From a virus, in the IMG/VR virus record IMGVR_UViG_3300013758_000001, positions 1 to 30,227 of that record: a stretch of DNA of 30,227 nt; one strand, 5' to 3'. Shown here piece by piece: positions 22,630 to 29,018 of the stretch. The translations under genes and the position numbers were made by a program. The number at the start of each line of letters is the position of its first letter. Positions within the stretch are counted from its first letter, which is position 1. The notes beneath the pieces were generated by a model. The model saw nothing but the letters and a program-made list of their open reading frames with translations, made no database searches and was not told where the DNA came from.

Positions 22630-23073
22630 CTAGGCGTGCCCCGCCTTGACGCACCTCTCCACTGCCATCACGCCATCCTCGTAGATTGAGATGCTGAACG
22701 GCTTCTTCGTGCCGTCCGGCCAGACGGATTGCTGCTGAGCGGCGAGCGTCACTGACGTCGTGAGGCCACCACCCACATGCAGGCCATCTGCCTTCGCCCA
22801 TACCCCAGGCTGGGACGTGTCCCCGTTGATCCAGGCCCCGATCATGTAGATGTCGTTGTGCTCCTTGCTCTTCACCGCGAAGGTGTCGGTGAGCTTCAGC
22901 GCAGGCTTGCCGTCATCGACACCGCTCGCGAGAGCCGTCACCAGATCGGCGGGCACGGTCACGCAAGGGAGGGCCGCCGTCGCGGCCTTCTCCGAACCAC
23001 CGCCGCATCCAGATGCGAGCAGGACTAGAGGGATGATCACGAGTCGGTTCATGGGCGGAACGTAGCGCGGCAT
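22630..23073 (-). CDS. Lipoprotein, possible lysogenic-conversion gene
   Basis: A 147-residue leftward gene with an excellent ribosome binding site (AGGAGG, 7 bases before its ATG). The N-terminus MPRYVPPMNRLVIIPLVLLASGC is a lipoprotein signal with lipobox LASGC and lipidated Cys23, followed by a GGGSEKAAT linker. The mature part (LPCVTVPADLVTALASGVDDGKPALKLTDTFAVKSKEHNDIYMIGAWING...) is beta-rich with two further cysteines (CVTV near the start and ERCVKAGHA at the end) that may pair. It is likely anchored outside the membrane. Location beside the integrase in the lysogeny arm suggests expression in the lysogen, perhaps in surface change or superinfection exclusion. I recognise no family. 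Confidence 0.75.
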   Translation of the reverse strand: MPRYVPPMNRLVIIPLVLLASGCGGGSEKAATAALPCVTVPADLVTALASGVDDGKPALKLTDTFAVKSKEHNDIYMIGAWINGDTSQPGVWAKADGLHVGGGLTTSVTLAAQQQSVWPDGTKKPFSISIYEDGVMAVERCVKAGHA

Positions 23074-23101
23074 GGCCGCACCTCCTAGGGAACGTGGCGA
23101 T

Positions 23102-23941
23102 TCACGCGGCTTCGCCGAGCTGCTCGATGGCCTTGGCGGCCCGCGCGTTGCTGTACGCCGCGTACCCGGCGGTAGTGGTGGGGCTGGCGTGTCCCAAGAC
23201 CTCCTGCGTCACACGGATGTCCTGGCTGAGGTCATAGACCCGCGTCCCGAAGCGGTGCCGCAGGGAGTGCAGCGAGCCGGGGATGCCGATGCCGTGCAGG
23301 TAGTCGTTCGCCAGATGGCTGACCTGCCATGGGTGGTTGGCCCCCGGCTTGCCGTCCGCTCGGGGGAAGATGTATCCGCGTGCCGGCATCCCGTGCACGC
23401 GCAGCTCGCCGAGCACCATGCGGCTTAGAGGGACGATGCGCTCCTTGTTCCCCTTCCCGATGACGCTCAGCACGGCGGGCGAGGACCCGTCGCGGACGTG
23501 CTCGCGGCACAGCCCGGCAATCTCGGCTGCGCGCAGTCCCTCGTAGGCGGCCAGGATGAGCCAGGGGCGGATACGCGCAGGCGCTCCCGCGATCGCGAGG
23601 ACGAGGTCATCCTCAGCTATCGGGTGCGGGATTGACCGGGGCTGCTGCACGACGACAAGGACGCGCGATGGGTCGGAGATGATGAAGCCATTCTCGACGG
23701 CCCAGCGGAAGAAGGTACGGGCGTGGGAGTGCCAGGAGGCGCGGTAGCGCGGGCTCATGTGGCTGATTTCCCGTTGCCAGCGGTCCAGGTCTGAGGGCAT
23801 TACGGCGGCGAGGTCGCTGCTGTCGATCGTGAGATGACGCGCGAGCCGCTCGAGCGCATTGGATCGCTCGTGGATGGTGCGTGGGGAGAGGTTGCGTAGC
23901 CGCATCTGGGCCAGGTGCTGAGTTAGCGCGTCGGTCTGCAT
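23102..23941 (-). CDS. int: Tyrosine recombinase integrase
   Basis: A 279-residue integrase from ATG 23941 (an in-frame TTG at 23950 lies too close to the ribosome binding site). The N-terminal SAM-like core-binding domain (MRLRNLSPRTIHERSNALERLARHL...YRASWHSHARTFFRWAVENGFI) precedes a catalytic domain with Arg137 (YEGLRAAEIAGL), Lys163 (GKGNKER), His225-x-x-Arg228 (LHSLRHRFGT), His251 (LGHASPTTTAGY) and nucleophile Tyr260. There is little or no separate arm-binding domain, so it is one of the shorter integrases. It lies directly downstream of the repressor, with its start 13 bases beyond the repressor stop. The C-terminus ends in GEAA; terminal Ala-Ala can act as a weak ClpXP degradation signal, but that is inference. 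Confidence 0.93.
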   Translation of the reverse strand: MQTDALTQHLAQMRLRNLSPRTIHERSNALERLARHLTIDSSDLAAVMPSDLDRWQREISHMSPRYRASWHSHARTFFRWAVENGFIISDPSRVLVVVQQPRSIPHPIAEDDLVLAIAGAPARIRPWLILAAYEGLRAAEIAGLCREHVRDGSSPAVLSVIGKGNKERIVPLSRMVLGELRVHGMPARGYIFPRADGKPGANHPWQVSHLANDYLHGIGIPGSLHSLRHRFGTRVYDLSQDIRVTQEVLGHASPTTTAGYAAYSNARAAKAIEQLGEAA

Positions 23942-23953
23942 GATCAGCAAGTC

Positions 23954-24241
23954 CTACCCTGTGCGCGACGCTCTGCACAACAACGAAAATGTTGTGACCT
24001 TCGCGTCCATCTCACCATGTTTGAGCCAGTGGTAGGGGACGCCACACCGCATCGCCCACTGCTTGAGGAAGATGTCGCGGACAGGACCGTGGTCGTTGGT
24101 CCACCGGCTCACCGTGGCTCGGCTCATCCCCAGCTCGTCGGCCATCGCCTGCTCGGTGACGCCCGCGTGCATGAGCGCCCGCTTCATGCGCCAGCCCTGA
24201 GTCTCTGGTGGCACGATCCCTTGTTCCCAGTTCTCTGTCAT
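23954..24241 (-). CDS. Immunity repressor-like HTH protein
   Basis: A 95-residue DNA-binding protein. The helix-turn-helix is at residues 27-48 (GVTEQAMADELGMSRATVSRW), followed by the FLKQWAMRCGVPYHWLKHG segment found in many small actinophage repressor/Cro-like proteins. It is transcribed leftward, divergent from the HTH gene at 24353 and immediately upstream of int, the usual place of the lysogeny repressor. The last 14 residues after the conserved fold (VTTFSLLCRASRTG) are encoded across a candidate attP core at 23976-23996, so integration would replace the C-terminus. The ATG has no ribosome binding site; a leaderless transcript is plausible. Repressor rather than Cro is inferred from position. 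Confidence 0.8.
   Translation of the reverse strand: MTENWEQGIVPPETQGWRMKRALMHAGVTEQAMADELGMSRATVSRWTNDHGPVRDIFLKQWAMRCGVPYHWLKHGEMDAKVTTFSLLCRASRTG
23976..23996. other. Candidate attP core inside the repressor 3' end
   Basis: CACAACA (23976-23982), a 7-base spacer ACGAAAA (23983-23989), and TGTTGTG (23990-23996), the exact reverse complement of the left arm. A pair of inverted 7-bp sites around a 7-bp overlap is the layout of tyrosine-integrase core sites. It is A/T-rich in a G/C-rich setting and 35 bases upstream of the integrase start. No host site is available for comparison. Confidence 0.5.
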
Positions 24242-24343
24242 GTGTTGGATCTTGCCCTGCCTGTCCGTCGTGCGTCAAGACCTGAGCGTGACTGGAAGTT
24301 CTAAGTATTTGGTCCTTGACCGCCATGCGACATCTGTGCAACG
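24242..24343. promoter_or_regulatory. Divergent repressor / early-gene control region
   Basis: About 100 bases between the leftward repressor and the rightward HTH gene. Leftward: TTGACG (minus strand, 24278-24273) and CAAGAT (24254-24249) with an 18-base spacer, placing a start at or next to the repressor ATG. Rightward: TTGACC at 24316-24321, with no clear -10. Both TTGAC boxes are preceded by GGTC (GGTCTTGACG leftward, GGTCCTTGACC rightward), and GGTC-CTT-GACC at 24311-24321 is itself a small inverted repeat, so these may be paired operators for the repressor. The promoter matches are weak. Confidence 0.45.
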
Positions 24344-24352
24344 GTGACGCAC

Positions 24353-24538
24353 ATGCCGAACCAAGCCCTCCTGACAACCACTCAGGCCGGGGCGGTCCTC
24401 GGAAAGAGCGCTCGCACCATCCAGCGGATGGCCGACGCAGGACTGCTCCCCGTCGCACACAAGCTCCCCGGCGTCAAAGGCGCCTACCTCTTCCGCGCGG
24501 CGGACGTGGCCGCGCTCGTGCCCGCCGAAGCCGCCTAG
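24353..24538 (+). CDS. Excisionase/Cro-like small HTH protein
   Basis: A 61-residue DNA-binding protein from ATG 24353 (GTG 24344 is also in frame). The sequence LLTTTQAGAVLGKSARTIQRMADAGLLPVAHKLPGVKGAYLFRAADVAALV is the winged-HTH pattern of the HTH_17/excisionase family: an HTH with a KSARTIQRM recognition helix, a G-x-L-P turn, a wing and a final helix. As the first rightward gene opposite the repressor it could be the recombination directionality factor for int, a Cro-like switch protein, or both. A hairpin follows its stop. Confidence 0.8.
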   Translation: MPNQALLTTTQAGAVLGKSARTIQRMADAGLLPVAHKLPGVKGAYLFRAADVAALVPAEAA

Positions 24539-24545
24539 ACGCGAG

Positions 24546-24571
24546 CGGCCCCCTGCGCGAACAGGGGGCCG
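24546..24571 (+). terminator. 10-bp hairpin after the excisionase-like gene
   Basis: CGGCCCCCTG (24546-24555) and CAGGGGGCCG (24562-24571) form a perfect stem with loop CGCGAA, 7 bases after the stop codon. There is no T tract. It probably attenuates or can be overridden, since the early genes continue after it in the same direction. Confidence 0.6.
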
Positions 24572-24613
24572 GAACAACACGCAACCACACGATACCGAAG
24601 GAGCAACACGCAC

Positions 24614-24790
24614 ATGATCCCCACTCCGCTCGACAGCCTGAGGGCGCTGCTTGTCGCCGCCACCGGCGACCCCACCAAGTTCCAGGGCGCTCGCTACCCG
24701 AGCGGCAAGCACGCCGCCGGCCGCGTCCGTCAGGACGTCAAGGGCCGCACGGCTGGTCGGACGTTCGTCAAGCTCCACGGCGGCGTCTGA
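24614..24790 (+). CDS. Small basic protein of unknown function
   Basis: A 58-residue product from ATG 24614, after a good AAGGAG ribosome binding site nine bases upstream. It begins MIPTPLDSLRALLVAATGDP and continues with a Lys/Arg/Gly-rich part (GARYPSGKHAAGRVRQDVKGRTAGRTFVKLHGGV) that could bind nucleic acid. Its stop shares one base with the next start (TGATG), supporting a real gene. It is the first member of the overlapping early gene chain. No family recognised. Confidence 0.65.
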   Translation: MIPTPLDSLRALLVAATGDPTKFQGARYPSGKHAAGRVRQDVKGRTAGRTFVKLHGGV

Positions 24791-25203
24791 TGACAACCAC
24801 CGACCGCGCCGGCTACATCGCCGGGGGGAGGGAGTTATTCGACATCCTCGAAGCCAACCCCGACCTGCCGCTGCCAAGTGCAGGTTCGCTCATGCCGCTC
24901 ACCTTGTTCTTCCACGGCAACACCGCCAAGAACGACCTCGCCAGCGCCCTCTTGGCCTTCCCTGGCACGAAGGCCAAGAGCGTCCGTGACAACTACTTCG
25001 ACGTCGCGATCAACCTCCACGGCCTCAAGGTGCAGCTCACCGCTCTCCGCGAGCAGGTCTGCGAGCGCGTCGTCACCGGCACCGAGGTTATCACTCGCGA
25101 GGTCCCCGACCCGAAGGTCAGGGTTTCGATGGTTACCGTCACCGAGACCGTCGAGACGGTCGAGTGGATCTGCTCGCCGCTGCTGTCCGAGGTGTCGGCA
25201 TGA
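24790..25203 (+). CDS. Early protein of unknown function
   Basis: A 137-residue acidic-to-neutral protein starting in a TGATG overlap. The sequence GYIAGGRELFDILEANPDLPLPSAGSLMPLTLFFHG, then LASALLAFPGTKAKSVRDNYFDVAINLHGLKVQLTALREQVCERVVTGTEVITREVPDPKVRVS, has an alpha/beta pattern with an end VTVTETVETVEWICSPLL. It resembles proteins of unknown function that I associate with early regions of actinobacterial phages. A longer frame upstream overlaps other genes and is not used. It is coupled by ATGA to the next gene, which has a similar NF/GFVKNYAY-type layout, so the two may work together. Confidence 0.72.
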   Translation: MTTTDRAGYIAGGRELFDILEANPDLPLPSAGSLMPLTLFFHGNTAKNDLASALLAFPGTKAKSVRDNYFDVAINLHGLKVQLTALREQVCERVVTGTEVITREVPDPKVRVSMVTVTETVETVEWICSPLLSEVSA

Positions 25204-25664
25204 CAACCCACGAGCACCACCCGAGCCCGCCGAACATCGGCCCGAAGCTCACCGCGCTCGCGAACTTCTTGGCTTTCCACGGCGACTTCCTGCCCAGCGT
25301 CTCTGCCTGCGTCAGTCCCGGCGGTGAGATCAGACTCCAACCCTGGGGCCACGACGACCCCACTGCCGTGCATGACTGGGCCGCCGCTCTCGGGGCGACG
25401 GTCGCGACCACCGCCCCCGTGATGTCGGTCGGCTTCGTCAAGAACTACGCCTACCGATCCAGCTCCTTCCGCACCACGCTCCCCGGCACGGACATCAACG
25501 TCCACATGTTCGACCACCACCAGCACCTCACCCCCAGCGAATACCACACCTGGCAGGTCGAGCGCGCGCAGACCCTCGACGAGGCCGCCGCGAGAGCCGT
25601 CAACAGCAACCGCAACACGACGCCGTTCGGCACGCTGCCGGCGCGCGTTACGGACGTCGCATGA
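25200..25664 (+). CDS. Early protein of unknown function
   Basis: 154 residues from ATG 25200 in an ATGA overlap. His-rich ends (MTTHEHHPSPP; INVHMFDHHQHLTPSEYHTW) surround an alpha/beta core (KLTALANFLAFHGDFLPSVSACVSPGGEIRLQPWGHDDPTAVHDWAAALGATV). The His/Asp clustering could bind metal, but no known catalytic motif is complete. No membrane segment or signal. Function unknown; membership of the early chain is clear from the overlaps at both ends. Confidence 0.7.
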   Translation: MTTHEHHPSPPNIGPKLTALANFLAFHGDFLPSVSACVSPGGEIRLQPWGHDDPTAVHDWAAALGATVATTAPVMSVGFVKNYAYRSSSFRTTLPGTDINVHMFDHHQHLTPSEYHTWQVERAQTLDEAAARAVNSNRNTTPFGTLPARVTDVA

Positions 25665-25993
25665 CGCGCCGCCCCGAGACGCGCATCAACGTCCGCTGCG
25701 ACGACTGCGGAGACCACGAGCTCCCCATCCAGGCCGTGCTCCTCGTCCTCTGTGACGGCCGTCCGGACCTCAACACGTACGCCTTCCGCTGCCCGCAGTG
25801 CTTCGCCCCGGTCAGCAAGGACGCGCAGCCGGGGACGGTCGCCCTGCTCCGGAGCGTCGAGGTACAGGAGGTCCACTGGCACATCCCCGCGGAGGTCTTC
25901 GAGCCGCACGACGGGCCGCCGATCGGCTACGACGACCTGATCGACTTCTGCCTCGGGTTGCGTGGCGACTTCGCGTCGGAGCTGGCGGCGTGA
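25661..25993 (+). CDS. Zinc-ribbon protein of unknown function
   Basis: A 110-residue protein from ATG 25661 (ATGA overlap). Cys13-x2-Cys16 (VRCDDCGDHELPI) and Cys44-x2-Cys47 (FRCPQCFAPVSK) form a zinc ribbon, followed by an acidic helical end (PAEVFEPHDGPPIGYDDLIDFCLGL). The ribbon with an acidic C-terminal half resembles small regulatory or adaptor proteins, possibly acting on transcription or nucleic acid. No family recognised. Confidence 0.72.
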   Translation: MTRRPETRINVRCDDCGDHELPIQAVLLVLCDGRPDLNTYAFRCPQCFAPVSKDAQPGTVALLRSVEVQEVHWHIPAEVFEPHDGPPIGYDDLIDFCLGLRGDFASELAA

Positions 25994-26787
25994 CGGCGCG
26001 CAAGTACGCCCTCGTCCTCCGCACGACCGCTGCGGACGGCTCATCCCGCAACGGCTTCGTGTGGCCCGAGTCCGGCCCCGTGTCCTGCTCGGACTGGAGC
26101 CCGGTCGCGGAGTGTGGCGGTGGATTGCACGGGGCGCTCTGGGGCGAGGGTGACGGCGGTCTGTTCTCCTGGGCCGCTGACGCCCGCTGGCTCGTCGTGA
26201 AGGTGCTCGCCTCTGACGTCGTGGACCTCGGTGGGAAGGTGAAGTTCCCGAGGGGCGAGGTCATGCACTGCGGCGACCGCCTCTCGGCTACGGCGCACAT
26301 GGCGAAGCACGGCCTGCCCGGTAAGGCAATCATCGGCGGCACCGCGACGGCCGGGGACTACGGCACCGCGACGGCCGGGCACCGCGGCACCGCGACGGCC
26401 GGGGACTACGGCACCGCGACGGCCGGGGACTACGGCACCGCGACGGCCGGTGACTACGGCACCGCGACGGCCGGGCACCGCGGCACCGCGACGGCCGGGG
26501 ACTCCGGCACCGCGACGGCCGGGCACCGCGGCACCGCGACGGCCGGGGACTCCGGCACCGCGACGGCCGGGGACTCCGGCACCGCGACGGCCGGGGACTA
26601 CGGCACCGCGACGGCCGGGCGCTACGGCACCGCGACGGCCGGGTGCTACGGCATTGTCGAACTCCACTGGTACGACACCCAGGCCAACCGCTACCGCGTC
26701 ACCATCGGCTACATCGGCGAGGACGGCCTAGCCTCTGGGACCGCCTACCGCTGCGACGACGCGGGCCAGATCGTGGCGGCGGCGTGA
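25990..26787 (+). CDS. Octapeptide-repeat protein (GTATAGxx x13)
   Basis: 265 residues from GTG 25990. The N-domain (about 1-116) has a strand-rich pattern with RNGFVWPESGPVSCSDWSPVAECGGGLHGALWGEGDGGLFSWAADARWLVVKV, then GEVMHCGDRLSATAHM. Residues 117-220 are 13 copies of GTATAG followed by two variable residues (DY, HR, DS, RY or CY), and a short C-domain ends the protein (IVELHWYDTQANRYRVTIGYIGEDGLASGTAYRCDD). Such fixed-length Gly/Ala/Thr repeats can fold as a beta-solenoid. The layout recalls proteins of unknown function with similar G-D-x-x repeats in phages and bacteria. It is coupled to both neighbours by GTGA overlaps. Function unknown. Confidence 0.72.
   Translation: MTARKYALVLRTTAADGSSRNGFVWPESGPVSCSDWSPVAECGGGLHGALWGEGDGGLFSWAADARWLVVKVLASDVVDLGGKVKFPRGEVMHCGDRLSATAHMAKHGLPGKAIIGGTATAGDYGTATAGHRGTATAGDYGTATAGDYGTATAGDYGTATAGHRGTATAGDSGTATAGHRGTATAGDSGTATAGDSGTATAGDYGTATAGRYGTATAGCYGIVELHWYDTQANRYRVTIGYIGEDGLASGTAYRCDDAGQIVAAA
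26338..26649 (+). repeat. Thirteen tandem 24-bp repeats
   Basis: Each unit is GGC ACC GCG ACG GCC GG plus a variable end, coding GTATAG and two variable residues. The first six codons are identical in all units apart from one silent third-base change (GGT near 26450). The last two codons vary among GAC TAC, CAC CGC, GAC TCC, CGC TAC and TGC TAC. Such uniformity implies recent amplification or homogenisation. Confidence 0.9.
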
Positions 26788-26978
26788 AGCGCCTCTGGGT
26801 CTCCCTCGCCGTCCTCGCCGCCCTGTCCCTGCTCACCTCGCTCGGCTGCCTCCTCGGAGCCATCTGGACCGACGGCCCGGTGTCGAGCGAACTCGGCGCG
26901 ACGAGTGGTGTCGCGTTCATCGTCGGGCTGTGCCTGATCTTCGGGGCCGTCACCGCCGCTGACGAGGCCGACCTGTGA
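26784..26978 (+). CDS. Small two-span membrane protein
   Basis: A 64-residue protein from GTG 26784, coupled to the genes on both sides. Two hydrophobic segments, about residues 5-27 (WVSLAVLAALSLLTSLGCLLGAI) and 42-58 (SGVAFIVGLCLIFGAVT), are separated by a polar loop TDGPVSSELGA. The N-terminus MKRL is positive. Likely an inner-membrane protein; role unknown. Such proteins in early operons can modify the host membrane or block superinfection, but this is speculation. Confidence 0.65.
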   Translation: MKRLWVSLAVLAALSLLTSLGCLLGAIWTDGPVSSELGATSGVAFIVGLCLIFGAVTAADEADL

Positions 26979-27199
26979 TCGCCTACGCAGCAAGCGCCCT
27001 AGCCTCCATCGCGTCCGTCTGCCTCGCCGTGTGGCTGCTCATGACCGGATGGCAGAAGCTCCTCCGCGCGCTCGCGGACAGCGAGTGGCCCGCTGACAAC
27101 GGCGTGCGCGTCATCATCCCCGAGGCGTGCAGAGCGTGCGGGGCCGTCGGGTACTGCCACGAGGGGTGCTCGCGGCTGGATCGTTGGGACGCGGCGTGA
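26975..27199 (+). CDS. Small membrane protein with cysteine cluster
   Basis: 74 residues from GTG 26975 (GTGA overlap). Residues 3-25 form one membrane helix (AYAASALASIASVCLAVWLLMTG). The C-terminal part holds Cys52-x2-Cys55 and Cys61-x3-Cys65 (ACRACGAVGYCHEGCSRLDRW), a possible metal site. A membrane-anchored small zinc protein of unknown function. Confidence 0.62.
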   Translation: MIAYAASALASIASVCLAVWLLMTGWQKLLRALADSEWPADNGVRVIIPEACRACGAVGYCHEGCSRLDRWDAA

Positions 27200-27543
27200 C
27201 GACTCCGAAGGCGCCTCCGACCCTCGCCCAGCGGAACACCGAGGCGGCCGAGAGTATCGCCCGCTTCTTGGAGGCCTGGAATCATCGGCCGGAGGTCACG
27301 AAGCGCGCCGACATCATCTACAGCCTGGGCGTCTTCCCGCACGAGGACGAGCCCCGCGACCTGCTCGCCAGTGACATCGCCGCACTCGTCGCGGCCCGCC
27401 CGTGCCGGGGCTGCCGCCGCCCCCTCAACGAGCAGTACCGGATCTTCGCCAACCCACCCCATCCCGCGTACTGCGACGGGTGCCTGAGCGACTTACAGAG
27501 CGAGCAGCACGCCGCCGCCGACATCGACCCATGGGATATCTGA
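27196..27543 (+). CDS. Zinc-ribbon protein of unknown function
   Basis: 115 residues from GTG 27196. A helical N-terminal half (LAQRNTEAAESIARFLEAWNHRPEVTKRADIIYSLGVFP...LLASDIAALVAAR) is followed by a zinc ribbon with Cys70-x2-Cys73 (PCRGCRRPL) and Cys93-x2-Cys96 (YCDGCLSDL). The stop overlaps the next ATG by one base. Plausibly a nucleic-acid- or protein-binding early factor. Confidence 0.68.
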   Translation: MTTPKAPPTLAQRNTEAAESIARFLEAWNHRPEVTKRADIIYSLGVFPHEDEPRDLLASDIAALVAARPCRGCRRPLNEQYRIFANPPHPAYCDGCLSDLQSEQHAAADIDPWDI

Positions 27544-27821
27544 TGACCACGCAAGGGGTGACTTCTGGTGCGGCGAAGTCGGGGCGTAGGTCATCACCTA
27601 CAGGGAAGCCTGTGGATCTCATGGCCGCACTCAAGGCCAGTCTCGGCCTGTTCGACCGCATGCCGGAGCGGGTGAGCTCTAGATCAACATGCCAAGCGTC
27701 GTGGTCTGATGACTGGCGGTGCAACAAGCCCGAAGGTCACGAGGGCCAGCAGCACCGCGACCCCAAAAACGGCTCATGGTGGTTCGCACCCGAGGCGCCA
27801 GCGAGGGACGGCCACTCATGA
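27543..27821 (+). CDS. Small early protein of unknown function
   Basis: 92 residues from ATG 27543 (TGATG overlap). A basic Ser/Thr-rich N-terminus (GAAKSGRRSSPTGKPV) and a central helix (LMAALKASLGLFDRM) precede a Cys/His/Trp-rich end (STCQASWSDDWRCNKPEGHEGQQHRDPKNGSWWF) that may bind zinc. Function unknown. The 3' end overlaps the next gene by ATGA. Confidence 0.62.
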   Translation: MTTQGVTSGAAKSGRRSSPTGKPVDLMAALKASLGLFDRMPERVSSRSTCQASWSDDWRCNKPEGHEGQQHRDPKNGSWWFAPEAPARDGHS

Positions 27822-28060
27822 GCCGCCTCGAAGACTTCATGACCAACACCTCCGCCGACGCCGTGGGTATCTGGCCCGACCACAACGACGAGCCCGACGA
27901 CCGGCCCACGCTCAGCGACCTGGAGTGGGACGACGCGGAGAACGACTACTGCCAGGTGTGCGGCTACCTGCTGTGGCCCGAGCCGAACGTGCCGTGCCCG
28001 CGCTGCCGCCGCGTTGAGACAACACCAGCCAGGAGCGATGTAGGCGAGGACGACAGATGA
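27818..28060 (+). CDS. Small acidic zinc-ribbon protein
   Basis: 80 residues from ATG 27818. A very acidic front half (DHNDEPDDRPTLSDLEWDDAEND) leads to a zinc ribbon with Cys45-x2-Cys48 (YCQVCGYLLW) and Cys60-x2-Cys63 (PCPRCRRVE). The acidic stretch beside a ribbon could contact host nucleic-acid-binding proteins; this is a guess. Function unknown. Confidence 0.65.
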   Translation: MSRLEDFMTNTSADAVGIWPDHNDEPDDRPTLSDLEWDDAENDYCQVCGYLLWPEPNVPCPRCRRVETTPARSDVGEDDR

Positions 28061-28158
28061 CCCGCCTGTACCACCGGCTGCTGCGCCGCGCGCACCTCGA
28101 CCTGACCCTGGCGTACCTCGAGCACGCCGCCACGACGTTCCCGAAGGTGACCCGATGA
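28057..28158 (+). CDS. 33-residue basic peptide
   Basis: ATG 28057 overlaps the previous stop in ATGA, and its own TGA (28156-28158) overlaps the nuclease start at 28155. The product MTRLYHRLLRRAHLDLTLAY... is Arg/His/Leu-rich and could form an amphipathic helix. The frame exactly fills the space between two coupled genes with the same overlap rule, which supports translation despite its size. It may also serve to couple ribosomes into the nuclease gene. Confidence 0.5.
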   Translation: MTRLYHRLLRRAHLDLTLAYLEHAATTFPKVTR

Positions 28159-29018
28159 CCACGCCCGTCACGGCTCCTGGTGTCTACGACATCCCGGAGC
28201 ACGAGTACCACGCCGACCCGATCGCCGGCGGCTCACTGTCCTCGTCAGGGGCGCGGAAGCTCCTGACCCCCGGCTGCCCCGCGCTCTACCGCCACAGCGT
28301 CGACCACGGCAACGAGCACAAAGCCGCGTTCGACTTCGGCCACGCCGCCCACAAACTCGTCCTCGGCGTCGGCGCGGAGATCGTCCCAGTCGACGCTGAC
28401 GACTGGCGCACCAAGGCGGCGAAGGAAGCCAAGGAGGCTGCCTACGCCGCAGGCAAGGTCCCGCTCCTCGTTGCGGACGTCATCCTCGTCCACAACATGG
28501 CCGACGCCATCCGCAACCACCCCGTTGCCAGCGCCCTGTTCGACCCGGAGCGCGGGAAGGCCGAGCAGTCCCTGTTCTGGCCCGACATCGCCAGCGGGGT
28601 ATGGCTACGCGCCCGCCTCGACTGGCTTCCGACCGCCACTGATGGCCGGCTCATCATCGGCGACTACAAGACCACGGTCAGCGCCGAGCCGGGATCGTTT
28701 GCCAAGTCCTGCGCCGCCTACGGCTACCACCAGCAAGCCGCCTTCTACGAGGACGGCGTCCGGGCGCTCGGCTTGGCCGACGAGGTCGCCTTCGTCTTCG
28801 TCGCGCAAGAGAAGACCGCGCCGCACCTCATCACCGTCTTCGAGCTGGACCGCGAGGCCGTCGAGATCGGGCGAGCGCTCAACCGGCAGGCCATCGAGGT
28901 CTTCGCCGAATGCCAAGCCACCAACACCTGGCCGTCCTACACAGGCGAGGTGTCCCTCATCAGCCTGCCGCCCTGGTACCTGCGGCAGCACTACAACCTC
29001 ATGGAGATGACCGCGTGA
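28155..29018 (+). CDS. RecE-like (PD-D/ExK) exonuclease
   Basis: A 287-residue nuclease of the RecE/exonuclease VIII-like PD-(D/E)xK type. Signatures: an opening YDIPEHEYHAD...SLSSSGARKLLTP, FGHAAHKLVLG (His66), LRARLDWL (Asp156), IIGDYKTT (Asp170, Lys172) and the QxxxY helix YGYHQQAAFYEDGV (Gln194, Tyr198). These are the conserved positions of nucleases that resect double-stranded DNA to give 3' single strands for annealing. The following gene encodes the likely annealing partner, with start and stop overlapping. A role in phage recombination and replication is inferred from the pair. Confidence 0.88.
   Translation: MTTPVTAPGVYDIPEHEYHADPIAGGSLSSSGARKLLTPGCPALYRHSVDHGNEHKAAFDFGHAAHKLVLGVGAEIVPVDADDWRTKAAKEAKEAAYAAGKVPLLVADVILVHNMADAIRNHPVASALFDPERGKAEQSLFWPDIASGVWLRARLDWLPTATDGRLIIGDYKTTVSAEPGSFAKSCAAYGYHQQAAFYEDGVRALGLADEVAFVFVAQEKTAPHLITVFELDREAVEIGRALNRQAIEVFAECQATNTWPSYTGEVSLISLPPWYLRQHYNLMEMTA

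Noticed and set aside
23976-23996. Reading the inverted repeat as a tRNA anticodon arm or a terminator
   Set aside because: The loop does not match a known anticodon loop, the stem is A/T-rich and inside a coding sequence, and no other tRNA parts or T tract are present. An integrase core site fits better.
26041-26667. Long open frame on the minus strand with VPGRRGAV-type repeats, and a plus-strand frame with APRRPGT repeats at 26450-26731
   Set aside because: Both arise from the 24-bp repeat unit containing no stop in other frames. The coupled GTG frame at 25990 has normal ends and gene overlaps; the shadows have neither.
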